DNA of 34,840 bases from Pseudomonadota bacterium (lineage in GTDB: Bacteria > Pseudomonadota > Gammaproteobacteria > Burkholderiales > Casimicrobiaceae). Positions 8,171 through 16,612 of the stretch are shown piece by piece (position 1 is the first letter of the stretch; the number at the start of each line of letters is the position of its first letter). The notes under the pieces were generated by a model, which saw nothing but the letters and a program-made list of their open reading frames with translations, did not search any database and was not told the DNA's origin. The position numbers were made by a program, and so were the translations under genes. Location: NCBI GenBank assembly GCA_009786085.1, contig WQTW01000007.1, positions 1 to 34,840 on the forward strand, in the 5' to 3' direction.

Positions 8171-9205
8171 ATGCGCCGCCAGTTAAATACCATCTATGTC
8201 ACCACTGAGGGCGCCTGGCTGCACAAGGATGGTGCCAATTTGGTGATGGAAGTCGATAAGGAAGTCAAAGCACGGCTACCCGTACACATGCTGGAAGGAC
8301 TGGTTTGCTTCGGGCGTGTGCTCGTCTCGCCGCCCTTGCTCGGCTACTGCGCCGAACAGGGGATTCGCGTCAGCTTTCTTACGCCAAACGGCAAATTCCT
8401 CGCCCGTGTGGAAGGTCCAGTTTCTGGCAATGTGTTGTTACGGCGTGAGCAATACCGTGTAAGTGATGACGAAGCGCGCTGCTGCGCTATCGTACGCAAC
8501 TTGCTGGCAGGAAAAATCCACAATCAGCGTGCCGTGGTCAATCGGGTGTTGCGTGATTATGAATTTGATGAACCCGTGCGCACCGCTCTGACACAGACGC
8601 AAAAATTGCTCATGCGTTCTATAGACAAGCTGCCGCACGAACCACGTCTCGATGGTTTGCGCGGAATCGAAGGGGAAGCAGCGCAGCGTTACTTCGATAT
8701 ATTTGACCATTTTATTCGCAACGAACATCCGCTGATGCGCTTCAGTGGTCGTAACCGCCGCCCACCGCGCGATGCCGTCAATGCGCTGCTCTCGCTTCTC
8801 TATACGCTGCTGACGCACGATTGCCGCTCGGCGCTCGAAACCGTGGGACTTGATCCCGCAGTCGGATTTTTGCACCGCGACAGGCCGGGGCGTCCGAGTC
8901 TTGCGCTTGATTTGGCCGAAGAGTTAAGGCCGTTGTTGGGTGATAGATTGGCCTTGTCTATGATCAACAGGAAGCAGGTAAACGAGCGCAGTTTTCGTCG
9001 CCTCGACAACGGCGCTGTGTTGCTGAATGATGATGCACGAAAAACAGTTTTGATAGCCTATCAAGAGCGCAAGCAGGAAGAGCTGACACACGCGTTTCTT
9101 GGGGAAAAGGTACCCATTGGCTTGTTGCCTTATTTGCAATCGCAATTGCTGGCAAGGCATCTACGTGGTGATCTTGATGCGTATCCGCCATTTTTGTGGA
9201 AATAG
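8171..9205 (+). CDS. cas1: Cas1 integrase, type I-C
   Basis: Cas1 is the metal-dependent integrase that inserts prespacers at the leader end of the array. The 344-residue protein shows the family's metal ligands: Glu167 in [12 protein letters not shown], His235 in [11 protein letters not shown] and Asp247 in [15 protein letters not shown] 8171 has AAGGAA at 8160-8165; the frame stays open upstream inside cas4, but that part is not homologous to Cas1. The stop is 11 nt before the cas2 start. The order cas4-cas1-cas2-array is standard for type I-C. Confidence 0.97.
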   Translation: MRRQLNTIYVTTEGAWLHKDGANLVMEVDKEVKARLPVHMLEGLVCFGRVLVSPPLLGYCAEQGIRVSFLTPNGKFLARVEGPVSGNVLLRREQYRVSDDEARCCAIVRNLLAGKIHNQRAVVNRVLRDYEFDEPVRTALTQTQKLLMRSIDKLPHEPRLDGLRGIEGEAAQRYFDIFDHFIRNEHPLMRFSGRNRRPPRDAVNALLSLLYTLLTHDCRSALETVGLDPAVGFLHRDRPGRPSLALDLAEELRPLLGDRLALSMINRKQVNERSFRRLDNGAVLLNDDARKTVLIAYQERKQEELTHAFLGEKVPIGLLPYLQSQLLARHLRGDLDAYPPFLWK

Positions 9206-9216
9206 GACAAATACTC

Positions 9217-9507
9217 ATGATGGTATTGGTCAGCTACGATGTTGCTACCGGTGAAACCGACGGCGCTCGTCGCCTGCGCAGGGTAGCGCGCGCCTGTCAG
9301 GATTATGGTCAGCGTGTGCAATATTCCGTATTCGAGATAGAAGTCGATCCAGCGCAGTGGACACAGTTGAAGGAGCGTTTGTTGAAAGAAATTGACCCGG
9401 AACGTGACAGTCTGCGATTTTATTTTTTAGGGAACAACTGGCAGCGCCGGGTAGAACATGTGGGTGCAAAAGCGGCGCTTGATCTCAATGGCCCTTTGGT
9501 ATTTTGA
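9217..9507 (+). CDS. cas2: Cas2, structural partner of Cas1
   Basis: Cas2 dimers bridge two Cas1 dimers in the integration complex. The 96-residue ferredoxin-like protein begins [20 protein letters not shown], with the conserved strand-one Asp, followed by [20 protein letters not shown] and [10 protein letters not shown], all typical of type I-C Cas2. Two adjacent ATG codons (9217 and 9220) are possible starts; TAGGA at 9203-9207 suits 9217. The gene ends 183 nt before the first repeat, the space taken by the leader. Confidence 0.95.
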   Translation: MMVLVSYDVATGETDGARRLRRVARACQDYGQRVQYSVFEIEVDPAQWTQLKERLLKEIDPERDSLRFYFLGNNWQRRVEHVGAKAALDLNGPLVF

Positions 9508-9690
9508 AGGCAGAATGCGAACGTGAAGCGCCCGCCAAAACCAGAGAGGGTTCGCAAGCTCTTTAACAATTTGATTTTTCTTTGTTTTTTCTGAAACCTG
9601 CAATTTTTATTGCGCTAGTTTCTCTTTTTCCGGTATGTTCGCGGAAACCCTCTGATTTTCTTTGTCAGATCAGTAGGTTAGAAGTAGTAA
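9508..9690 (+). promoter_or_regulatory. CRISPR leader
   Basis: This AT-rich stretch with long T runs lies between cas2 and the first repeat, on the side of the array where repeats are most uniform to each other and opposite the degenerate terminal repeat. A possible promoter is TTGCGC (9610-9615) with TATGTT (9634-9639), 18 bp apart. Close to the first repeat there is a small inverted repeat (TCTGA at about 9650 with TCAGA at about 9665), possibly a site for the integration complex. Leader identity is secure from position; the promoter is a guess. Confidence 0.75.
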
Positions 9691-11054
9691 GTCGCGCCCC
9701 TCGCGGGCGCGTGGATTGAAACCGGTAGGACAATGTGCCAAGTCTTGCCGCCCTTGTCGCGCCCCTCGCGGGCGCGTGGATTGAAACTGCTCGATTTTGC
9801 TGAGTTCGGAATCCGAACCCAGGTCGCGCCCTTCACGGGCGCGTGGATTGAAACCTCCATTGTCCGGCGGTTCGCCGCCGGTTGTCAAGGTCGCGCCCTT
9901 CACGGGCGCGTGGATTGAAACCTAACGTAGGAAACGATAACTCTGTTAACGTAGCGTCGCGCCCTTCACGGGCGCGTGGATTGAAACTTCCCGTTGAGAG
10001 AGGATTTTGTGAACCCGTTGATGTCGCGCCCTTCACGGGCGCGTGGATTGAAACGCGCCATGATGATGCCGACTTGTGTCGCCATCGACGTCGCGCCCTT
10101 CACGGGCGCGTGGATTGAAACCTCTGCTGGAGGTCGGCCATCGCGGTTTATCCAGGTCGCGCCCTTCACGGGCGCGTGGATTGAAACCTGCGCTGTTTTT
10201 AATTATGTAATTATGTAATTAGTCGCGCCCTTCACGGGCGCGTGGATTGAAACCTCAGTTATGGTGTTCGCGGCGGATATCGCCGCGTGTCGCGCCCTTC
10301 ACGGGCGCGTGGATTGAAACTTCGCGGAAAGCCCGAATACAGTATTCGGGCGGTGTCGCGCCCTTCACGGGCGCGTGGATTGAAACCTCGTTGGCTTGCC
10401 GTAACTTGCCTAACGCATACGTCGCGCCCTTCACGGGCGCGTGGATTGAAACTATGCCGACGATCTGGATGCGTGGCTAGCGGATTGTCGCGCCCTTCAC
10501 GGGCGCGTGGATTGAAACATGTCCATTTTTCACCCCTCAAAAAGATCGGTTTGGTCGCGCCCTTCACGGGCGCGTGGATTGAAACCGTTGTACTCGGCGT
10601 CCTGCTCTAGCTGCCGGTCGTCGCGCCCTTCACGGGCGCGTGGATTGAAACCCCTGTTATGTTGTTCGCGGCGGATATCGCCGCGTAGTCGCGCCCTTCA
10701 CGGGCGCGTGGATTGAAACCCTCTCGTGAGCTCACGATGCTCCGAGTACGTGGCGGTCGCGCCCTTCACGGGCGCGTGGATTGAAACTTCCGACGAATTC
10801 AGCGAGTACAAGGCGCTGACAAGTCGCGCCCTTCACGGGCGCGTGGATTGAAACTTCCGGCGTGATCGACCACATCGCGCTTTCGCCCGTCGCGCCCTTC
10901 ACGGGCGCGTGGATTGAAACCGGAAAAGGTAGGACGGCGCAAAGCCGCTATGGCAGTCGCGCCCTTCACGGGCGCGTGGATTGAAACGGCGTTAAAGTGC
11001 GAGGCGGATTCACGCGCCTTGACGTCGCGCCTCGCACGAGGCGCGTGGATTGAC
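9691..11054 (+). CRISPR. Type I-C CRISPR array: 21 repeats, 20 spacers
   Basis: Repeats are 32 bp, with hairpin arms GCGCCC and GGGCGC and the 3' tag TGGATTGAAAC, the classic type I-C repeat. Repeats begin at 9691, 9756, 9823, 9890, 9956, 10023, 10090, 10156, 10222, 10289, 10355, 10421, 10487, 10554, 10620, 10688, 10756, 10823, 10889, 10956 and 11024. Spacers are 33-36 bp. The first two repeats have loop CTCGC instead of TTCAC; the next 18 are identical. The last (11024-11054) is degenerate: its stem is GCGCCTC/GAGGCGC and its 3' end is altered, marking the old end of the array. Leader, cas2 and repeat polarity agree that the array is transcribed left to right. Spacers 9 (10254-10288) and 15 (10652-10687) are near-copies. 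Confidence 0.99.
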
Positions 11055-11127
11055 TCAATTGGCCGTTTATAAACCTATGGAAAACCGCATGCTGACTTTC
11101 CTCGAAGCCTTTTCCCAGCCCTCACCC

Positions 11128-11235
11128 ATTGGGCGAGGGCGTTGCGCGCTCTACAGTACAGCGCCCACTACGCCATGCTGCGTTGCACCTCCTCGCGGAA
11201 TGGCAGCCTGCAACGGAGTCGTGTTGGCGAGCACG
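11128..11235. repeat. Dispersed repeat, copy A (other copy near 16613-16756)
   Basis: A 26-bp core at 11173-11198 (starting CCATGCTGCGTTGC, ending CTCCTCGCGG) matches 16656-16681 with one mismatch. Flanking resemblance continues on both sides: a GCGCGCTC-like stretch upstream, and TTGGCGAGCACGTCG against CTGGCGAACACGTCC downstream. The element supplies the apparent N-terminus of the adjacent ParD-like frame. I see no transposase or terminal inverted repeat. Confidence 0.6.
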
Positions 11236-11438
11236 TCGATCAACAGATTGTTCTGGGCGGGTACAGCACGAGCAGCGAATATGTCCACGAGCTGATCCGA
11301 AGGGGTTTGAACCGCGCCAAGCTAAGAGAGACTTTGCTCGTCGACGCAGCATCCGAACTCCTCAAGCCAATGGGTGAGGTGTACCTCAAAGAACTTCGGG
11401 AACATGTGTGCAAGCAAAAAAAAGAATTCGGAAGATGA
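11175..11438 (+). pseudogene. ParD-like antitoxin remnant with replaced N-terminus
   Basis: From about residue 18 the frame reads like a type II antitoxin of the ParD/RHH family: GEHVDQQIVLGGYSTSSEYV, then HELIRRGLNRAKLRETLL, and a C-terminal YLKELREHVCKQ. ParD proteins use the N-terminal ribbon-helix-helix to bind DNA and the C-terminus to mask the ParE toxin. The first strand of that fold is missing here: codons before VGEH come from a dispersed repeat also found near 16660. No parE follows within the roughly 150 bp before the next gene. I therefore read it as a broken, orphan antitoxin, though translation from ATG 11175 (87 codons) remains possible. Confidence 0.5.
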
Positions 11439-11589
11439 AGCCGCTTCGCTGACGACCCGGATGACGAGGAGTTGTTTTTTCCTGCTGCGGGATGAAAAAC
11501 ACCCTTCATGGATTTATTCAAGGCGTCGTCTTGCGCAACATTGGAGTAAACTTGGCGCTTGGACATCCCTTCGCTTTTCGGAACGCCCT

Positions 11590-12030
11590 ATGAAATTTTC
11601 ATTCTCTACCCTTTGCATCGCCGCGCTGACCACGATGGTCTTGGCCGGTTGCGCCTCTAAACCTGCCGAACCTGAAAAAACGCTGTCCCTGATTTACGGC
11701 ACCGTCGCCACCGAGGCGCTTAACGGCGCCGACATCCCGCTTGAAGTCGGTCAGCAACTGGAAGTGCGTTTGCAGGGCAACCGCTCCACCGGCCACCAAT
11801 GGGTGCAGACTGAACCGATGCGCGGCATGTTGCGCGACGCCAGTCCGCGCTACGAACTCCCGCCGACGCCGGAAGGCGCGGAACCGCGCGTCGGTGTCGG
11901 CGGCACGGAAATTTTCTCGTTCGTCGCCGCCCGACCGGGTGTGCAGGTGTTAGTGTTTGAGTATCGGCGCTCCTGGGAAAGCAGCCAGGAAGCCTCGAAA
12001 AGAGTTTACTATCGGGTTGTTGTTCACTAA
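11590..12030 (+). CDS. Chagasin-like (I42) protease-inhibitor lipoprotein
   Basis: The 146-residue product starts with a lipoprotein signal peptide ending in the lipobox LAGC, so it is probably anchored in the envelope. The mature part contains GNRSTGHQW, the counterpart of the NPTTGY/W loop of chagasin-type inhibitors of papain-like cysteine proteases, plus the later VGVGGTEIFSF and VLVFEYRRSWE blocks of that family. ATG 11590 is chosen because it places the signal peptide at the N-terminus; the frame is open further upstream without any recognisable content. The likely role is to protect the envelope from cysteine proteases; the true target is unknown. Confidence 0.8.
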   Translation: MKFSFSTLCIAALTTMVLAGCASKPAEPEKTLSLIYGTVATEALNGADIPLEVGQQLEVRLQGNRSTGHQWVQTEPMRGMLRDASPRYELPPTPEGAEPRVGVGGTEIFSFVAARPGVQVLVFEYRRSWESSQEASKRVYYRVVVH

Positions 12031-12072
12031 GAAGTTGCCTTGAACTCTTCGCTAAAGCTCTCTACGGCACAT

Positions 12073-13389
12073 ATGGAATTCCGTATCAAATGCGATAGTC
12101 TGCCGCGCACTATTGTTAAATCGTTTTTGTTTACAGTCATTACTGTATTGATTGTATTCGTCAGCTGTACTACCCTGTTTGTTGCTACAGCTTTCATATC
12201 AGTAAACGCGGAGCTGTCCGCGTTACCGAAATTTCTGTGGGCATTCGCTGAGGGGATGTTTTTGATCCCTTTTGAAAAGCCTTTGCCGTTTTTGATATTT
12301 TTATTCGTGCCTTTTGCCTTTTTCTTGTTCCCCTATTTTCGCCGGAATGATCGTTTGTTGATTGATGGTCGTGGCATTCACCTAGATTGCCGTTTCCGAC
12401 CGCTCTGGTCATGGCATGTCGCTTGGGAGGATATTCAGTTGCCCATCACTTACCGCCCGTCTCCTGATCATCTGTTTCCCCGAAACACCAGAAACGGTAT
12501 TCTTTATATCCAACTGAATCGGCTCGACGATGATCAACCGAAAGAAAAAAGAGGATGGTTCGACTTTCTTTTTATTCGGTTAGGCGGTCGAATACCAAGC
12601 AATCCTGTGTTTATTCTCGACAAGGTCAGCGCATGGGAAACCGACAACGAAGTCAATGGCAAAGCGGCGAATACCGAAAAGGATAAACGCCCCATTGTTG
12701 TTCGCGAGATTGAGCGTCACTTGGGTCAGGGCGCAATTAAGAAAATAGGTTTTGCCTTGCATACTCTGGCTGAACAAGCCAGAGAAACACTACGCAAAAA
12801 AAGAAAGATGCAACCATCTCCCTACGACCCCGACCCTGTGGTAGCGCGAAGCATGTGTGTCGGCGCTTTTTTCTTTTTCATGCTCGGCGTGGCTGCTTAT
12901 TTTCGTTGGATTCTTGACACTTATTTGCTCAATCCGTCGTGGATGCCTTATATTTTTGTAGCTCTTCCTGTTGCAGCGATTAGCCTGTGGCCGCTTCGCC
13001 GCTACAAAAATGCCTGGCTGACCAGCTTGGCCGTTGCTTCGGTACTCGGCGGGACTTTCACGTTAGCTTTGTTCAGCAGCGCCCAATTAGGCGCCAGCCT
13101 TTGGGGGCAGCAGGAAACCCATACCTTTGTGTTGCAAGCGCCATTGCCATTCAATCCACAGGATGGCAAACGCTCATCTCGCCTTTCGGAACAACTTTGG
13201 CAATCCGGCGAGAAGGAAAATAGTGCAGAACGATCTGCGCTCAAACTGGAAATTTTCTCTGGCCTATCGCGCCAGCCATATCAACCGGGCGACCGAATTG
13301 AACTGTCTGTGCGGCGCGGCTTGTTCGGCCAGTACGTTCTGAACATCAAAGAAGCCGACGACTATTTCAAGCAGCGTTTGAATGAATGA
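12073..13389 (+). CDS. Unknown multi-pass membrane protein
   Basis: I do not recognise this 438-residue protein. Hydrophobic segments lie at about 18-43 and 71-88 in the N-terminal part and at about 261-280, 291-308 and 315-340 in the second half, with a soluble stretch of some 170 residues between (rich in charged residues) and a soluble C-terminal domain of about 100 residues. ATG 12073 is preferred over a TTG at 12040; neither has a strong ribosome site. The gene follows the chagasin-like lipoprotein by 42 nt and may share its transcript. It converges on ybeD with only 4 nt between the stops and no visible terminator. Confidence 0.75.
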   Translation: MEFRIKCDSLPRTIVKSFLFTVITVLIVFVSCTTLFVATAFISVNAELSALPKFLWAFAEGMFLIPFEKPLPFLIFLFVPFAFFLFPYFRRNDRLLIDGRGIHLDCRFRPLWSWHVAWEDIQLPITYRPSPDHLFPRNTRNGILYIQLNRLDDDQPKEKRGWFDFLFIRLGGRIPSNPVFILDKVSAWETDNEVNGKAANTEKDKRPIVVREIERHLGQGAIKKIGFALHTLAEQARETLRKKRKMQPSPYDPDPVVARSMCVGAFFFFMLGVAAYFRWILDTYLLNPSWMPYIFVALPVAAISLWPLRRYKNAWLTSLAVASVLGGTFTLALFSSAQLGASLWGQQETHTFVLQAPLPFNPQDGKRSSRLSEQLWQSGEKENSAERSALKLEIFSGLSRQPYQPGDRIELSVRRGLFGQYVLNIKEADDYFKQRLNE

Positions 13390-13393
13390 TGCC

Positions 13394-13669
13394 TCAAAGC
13401 ACCATGCTCACCATCGGGTGCGCCGTTAACGCGCGGTACAGCGCATCGAGTTGTTCTTTGTTCGTTGCGCGCACGGTCACGGTCAGTGACAGGTAGCGGT
13501 TTTCTTTGGAGGGGCGCATTTCCATGGTGGCCGGATCAAAGTCCGGCGCGTGCGCGACGACGATATCGGCAATGGCCTGCGCAAAGCCCTCCGCGTTTTT
13601 TCCCATCACTTTGATCGGAAAATCGCAGGGGAATTGCAGCAGCGATTCTTCAGAAGCGGTATTTGACAT
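13394..13669 (-). CDS. ybeD: YbeD-like DUF493 protein
   Basis: The 91-residue protein matches the DUF493/YbeD family: LLQFPCDFPIKVMGKNAEGF at the start, then PSKENRYLSLTVTVRATNKEQLDALYRAL and the closing HPMVSMVL. The fold is a small ACT-like ferredoxin domain resembling regulatory domains; the cellular role is not firmly known. In many proteobacteria it lies beside lipB, which is absent here. The start is 3 nt after the mltD stop, so it is probably the distal gene of an mltD-ybeD transcript. Confidence 0.9.
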   Translation of the reverse strand: MSNTASEESLLQFPCDFPIKVMGKNAEGFAQAIADIVVAHAPDFDPATMEMRPSKENRYLSLTVTVRATNKEQLDALYRALTAHPMVSMVL

Positions 13670-13672
13670 CGC

Positions 13673-15670
13673 TTAGTTCTTGTCGGACTTTGCCACATTG
13701 GTACCCAAGCTTCCGGTAACCCGAATCGTTTGTCCGGCACGCAACGCGGTGGCTTTTTTCAAATCGTTCCAGCGCATCAAATCGTCAACGCTGGCGTTAT
13801 AGCGAGGCGCTATGCTGAACAGCGTATCGCCTTTTTGAACTTTGTAATAGCCGGAGCGTTCGCCAGTGCTCGCTTTCGTCGCCGCTTGCTTCGTCGTTGT
13901 TTGCTTCGCCACCGTTTGCTTTGCCGCTGGCGGTTTTTCTGTCGGTCGTTTTGCTGCGACTTGAATCGGTGCATCACTGGACACGCGCAAATTCTGTCCC
14001 GCCCGCAACGACTTGGGGCTCGCCAAACCATTCCAGCGCATCAAGTCCTGGACGCTGACCCGATAGTGCGAAGCAATGTGCCCCAGCGTATCACCCTTCT
14101 GCACTTTGTGATACGTTCCCGGCGCTGCTTGTGATGTTGCTGCGGCGCGTGCGCTTGCCGTTGCCGATGACTTCGCTGGTGATGAGGCCGCACGCGCAAC
14201 ATCGCTGTAAACGCGAATGTTTTTTCCGGCGCGCAAGCTTTTGGCGCTCTTCAAGCCGTTGAGCCGCATCAGTTCTTCCGCTGTCGTTCCGTAACGGCTG
14301 GCGATCTGCGTCAAGGTGTCGCCGCGTTTGACTTTGTAGTGTGACATGCGTCCGGTCGGCACGGTGGTGAATACCGCTTTGGTGAGCGAGGCTTCGGCTG
14401 TCCACGACGGCTGTTCCGCCGGCACCAGCAAGGTCAATCCTTCACGCGCCTGGGCGCGACTGCCCAATCCGTTGACCGCTTGCAGGGCTTCAAGCGACAT
14501 GCCGAATTTGTTCGCCACTTGCGCGAGCGTTTCGTTTTTGTGCAAGCGATACGCCTGCCAGGTCACCAACGGCTGATCAGCCAATTCCAGTTTCGACGCG
14601 AACAGTTCAGCTTTGTCGATCGGCAGCAGCAAGGTGAATTCGTCGGCACCCGCGATCACTGGCCGGTTGTGCTGCGGATTCAACGCTCTAAATTCCTCTT
14701 TCGACATTTCGGCAAGCGCCGCTGCCTTATCGACATCCATTCGCTTCGTCGTCTTGACCACGGTAAAGTATGGCGCATCGGGCATGTCGGCCAGCTCGAT
14801 GTTGTATTTTTCGGGATCGCGGATGATGTTTTTGACCGCCTGCAATTTCGGCACATAATTCGCCGTTTCTTTCGGCATCTTTAACGCTTCATACGTCCCC
14901 GGCAAACCTTGCGCGCGATTCTTCAGCAAGGCACGTGAGACGCTGCCCTCGCCCCAGTTGTAAGCGGCCAGCGCCAGATGCCAATCGTTGAAATCGCCGT
15001 ACAATTTTTGCAGATAATCGAGCGCCGAATCGGTCGCCGACAACACATCGCGGCGCTCATCGACCCACCAGTTTTGTTTCAACCCGTAGTGTTTGCCGGT
15101 GGAAGGAATGAATTGCCAGATACCGGAAGCGTGAGCAGTCGAAAGCGCGTTCGGGTTGAACGCACTTTCGATCATCGGCAACAGCGCGATCTCCATCGGC
15201 ATGTTGCGCGCCTGAACTTCGTGAACGATGTGGTACAAATACAAACGGCTGCGATCGATCATTCGCGCAATGTAATCGGGGCGACTGCTGTACCAGTGTT
15301 CCCATTTTTCGACCAGCGGCCCTTGCAAATCGGGGATGCCGTACCCTTCGACAATCACTTCCCACAAATCGGTTTCCGGCGGCGGCAACTGCTCCAACTC
15401 GGCTTGTTGCTCCGGCGTGAACACCGGCGGCCCCACGGGTTCGCCGGACAACACCGGCAAGAGAGCGGTCGGTGCATCGCTGACAGGCGCTTCTGTCGAA
15501 GCGTCGCCGGACGGTATATCGATCCGTTCCGCGCCTTTGATGACTTGGGCGGTTTCGGCGGATTCCTTATTCTGGAGAGAAGCGCATGAAGAAAGCGCGA
15601 CCGCAATCAGCGCGACAACACAATAACGGTAAATAATAGATAAATAATGCAAAACACACCCCGAAAACAA
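13673..15670 (-). CDS. mltD: Membrane-bound lytic murein transglycosylase D with LysM repeats
   Basis: MltD cleaves peptidoglycan glycan strands to 1,6-anhydro ends. A lipobox (ALSSC, Cys29) follows a hydrophobic stretch, so it is an outer-membrane lipoprotein. The SLT domain spans about 145-260, with catalytic Glu168 in MIESAFNPNALS and the ASGIWQFIPSTGKHYGL and ALAAYNWGEG motifs. Four LysM units follow: a weak one at about 371-417 and clear ones at about 443-488, 519-564 and 607-652, separated by Ala/Thr/Lys-rich linkers. No ATG precedes the signal peptide; TTG 15670 (AAGGG 6 nt upstream) or TTG 15652 must serve. It lies next to gloB as in E. coli. Confidence 0.95.
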   Translation of the reverse strand: MFSGCVLHYLSIIYRYCVVALIAVALSSCASLQNKESAETAQVIKGAERIDIPSGDASTEAPVSDAPTALLPVLSGEPVGPPVFTPEQQAELEQLPPPETDLWEVIVEGYGIPDLQGPLVEKWEHWYSSRPDYIARMIDRSRLYLYHIVHEVQARNMPMEIALLPMIESAFNPNALSTAHASGIWQFIPSTGKHYGLKQNWWVDERRDVLSATDSALDYLQKLYGDFNDWHLALAAYNWGEGSVSRALLKNRAQGLPGTYEALKMPKETANYVPKLQAVKNIIRDPEKYNIELADMPDAPYFTVVKTTKRMDVDKAAALAEMSKEEFRALNPQHNRPVIAGADEFTLLLPIDKAELFASKLELADQPLVTWQAYRLHKNETLAQVANKFGMSLEALQAVNGLGSRAQAREGLTLLVPAEQPSWTAEASLTKAVFTTVPTGRMSHYKVKRGDTLTQIASRYGTTAEELMRLNGLKSAKSLRAGKNIRVYSDVARAASSPAKSSATASARAAATSQAAPGTYHKVQKGDTLGHIASHYRVSVQDLMRWNGLASPKSLRAGQNLRVSSDAPIQVAAKRPTEKPPAAKQTVAKQTTTKQAATKASTGERSGYYKVQKGDTLFSIAPRYNASVDDLMRWNDLKKATALRAGQTIRVTGSLGTNVAKSDKN

Positions 15671-15756
15671 CGACCGCCCTTTTGGAAAGATTTCTCATTT
15701 GCGTCGCCATGCTGACGACGAAATATAACGGATAGTAGGCGCAGTATCGCCATGCG

Positions 15757-16575
15757 TCAATACATTACGGTATCAATGAAATCATCCCTCCAAGTTCGCA
15801 GCACCGCGAATGTTTCCGGCGCTGTCACGCACGGTAACCCGCTGTAGGCGCGCACCGCCGCTTGCACCGCCGGAACGTCAACGCGCAAAAACGGATTGGT
15901 CGCCCGTTCTTCCGCCAGCGTCGATGGCACACTCGGCTTGCCGGCCTCGCGCAACGCCCGCACTGCCGCTTCACGCGCGATCAGCGCCGCATTGTCCGGC
16001 TCCACCGCGCGCGCAAACCGCAGGTTCGACAAGGTGTATTCGTGCCCGCAATAGATGCGCGTCGTCTCCGGTAATGTCGCCAGCGCCGACAACGACTGCC
16101 ACATCATCGCCGCCGTCCCCTCGAAAATACGTCCGCAACCGGCGGAAAACAACGCATCGCCGCAAAAAAGCGCGGTTCCCTCCGGCGTTTCTATCGCGTA
16201 GGCCAGATGTCCCAGCGTATGCCCCGGCACCGCCAGCACACGGCACGGGATCTCAAGGCCGGGCAATACCAGCGTTTCGCCGCCGCGCAATGGCACTGTG
16301 CGCGCCGGAATTCGCTCATTCTCTGGGCCATAAACCGGCGCCGGGCAACGCGCCACCAGCGCCGCATTGCCGCCGACATGATCGGCGTGGTGGTGCGTAC
16401 ACAACACCGCGGACAAGGTCAGGTTCAGCGCATCGAGCCGCTCCAGAAGCGGCGTCGCGTCGCCGACATCTACCGCTACGGCATGACGGCCATCGTGAAT
16501 CAGCCAAATAAAGTTGTCGGCAAAAGCGCAGACAGGGATAATCCTAAAAACCCCAGTTGACCGCTTATCAATCAT
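15757..16575 (-). CDS. gloB: Hydroxyacylglutathione hydrolase (glyoxalase II)
   Basis: Glyoxalase II hydrolyses S-lactoylglutathione to lactate and glutathione, ending methylglyoxal detoxification. The metallo-beta-lactamase zinc motif THHHADHVGG (His61, His63, Asp65, His66) is followed by GHTLGHLAY, the FCGDALF aspartate and IYCGHEYT, and the C-terminal EERATNPFLR of the family. ATG 16575 gives 272 residues, close to the usual 250-260. The frame remains open upstream to 16749, but those codons come from a dispersed repeat, so that extension is rejected. It is divergent from the methyltransferase gene; the order mltD-gloB-yafS-rnhA is as in enterobacteria. Confidence 0.95.
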   Translation of the reverse strand: MIDKRSTGVFRIIPVCAFADNFIWLIHDGRHAVAVDVGDATPLLERLDALNLTLSAVLCTHHHADHVGGNAALVARCPAPVYGPENERIPARTVPLRGGETLVLPGLEIPCRVLAVPGHTLGHLAYAIETPEGTALFCGDALFSAGCGRIFEGTAAMMWQSLSALATLPETTRIYCGHEYTLSNLRFARAVEPDNAALIAREAAVRALREAGKPSVPSTLAEERATNPFLRVDVPAVQAAVRAYSGLPCVTAPETFAVLRTWRDDFIDTVMY

Positions 16576-16612
16576 GGAAAAGTGCATGGTAGCTTGCTTT
16601 GAGACCTTTTTC

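Noticed and set aside
9670..10716. Many short open frames across the CRISPR array on both strands
   Set aside because: They consist of translated 32-bp repeats (peptides such as RPSRARGLK and FNPRAREGRD) and have no ribosome sites; artefacts of the array.
11439..11589. A parE toxin gene following the ParD-like frame
   Set aside because: The 150 bp before the chagasin-like gene encode nothing resembling ParE or another toxin.
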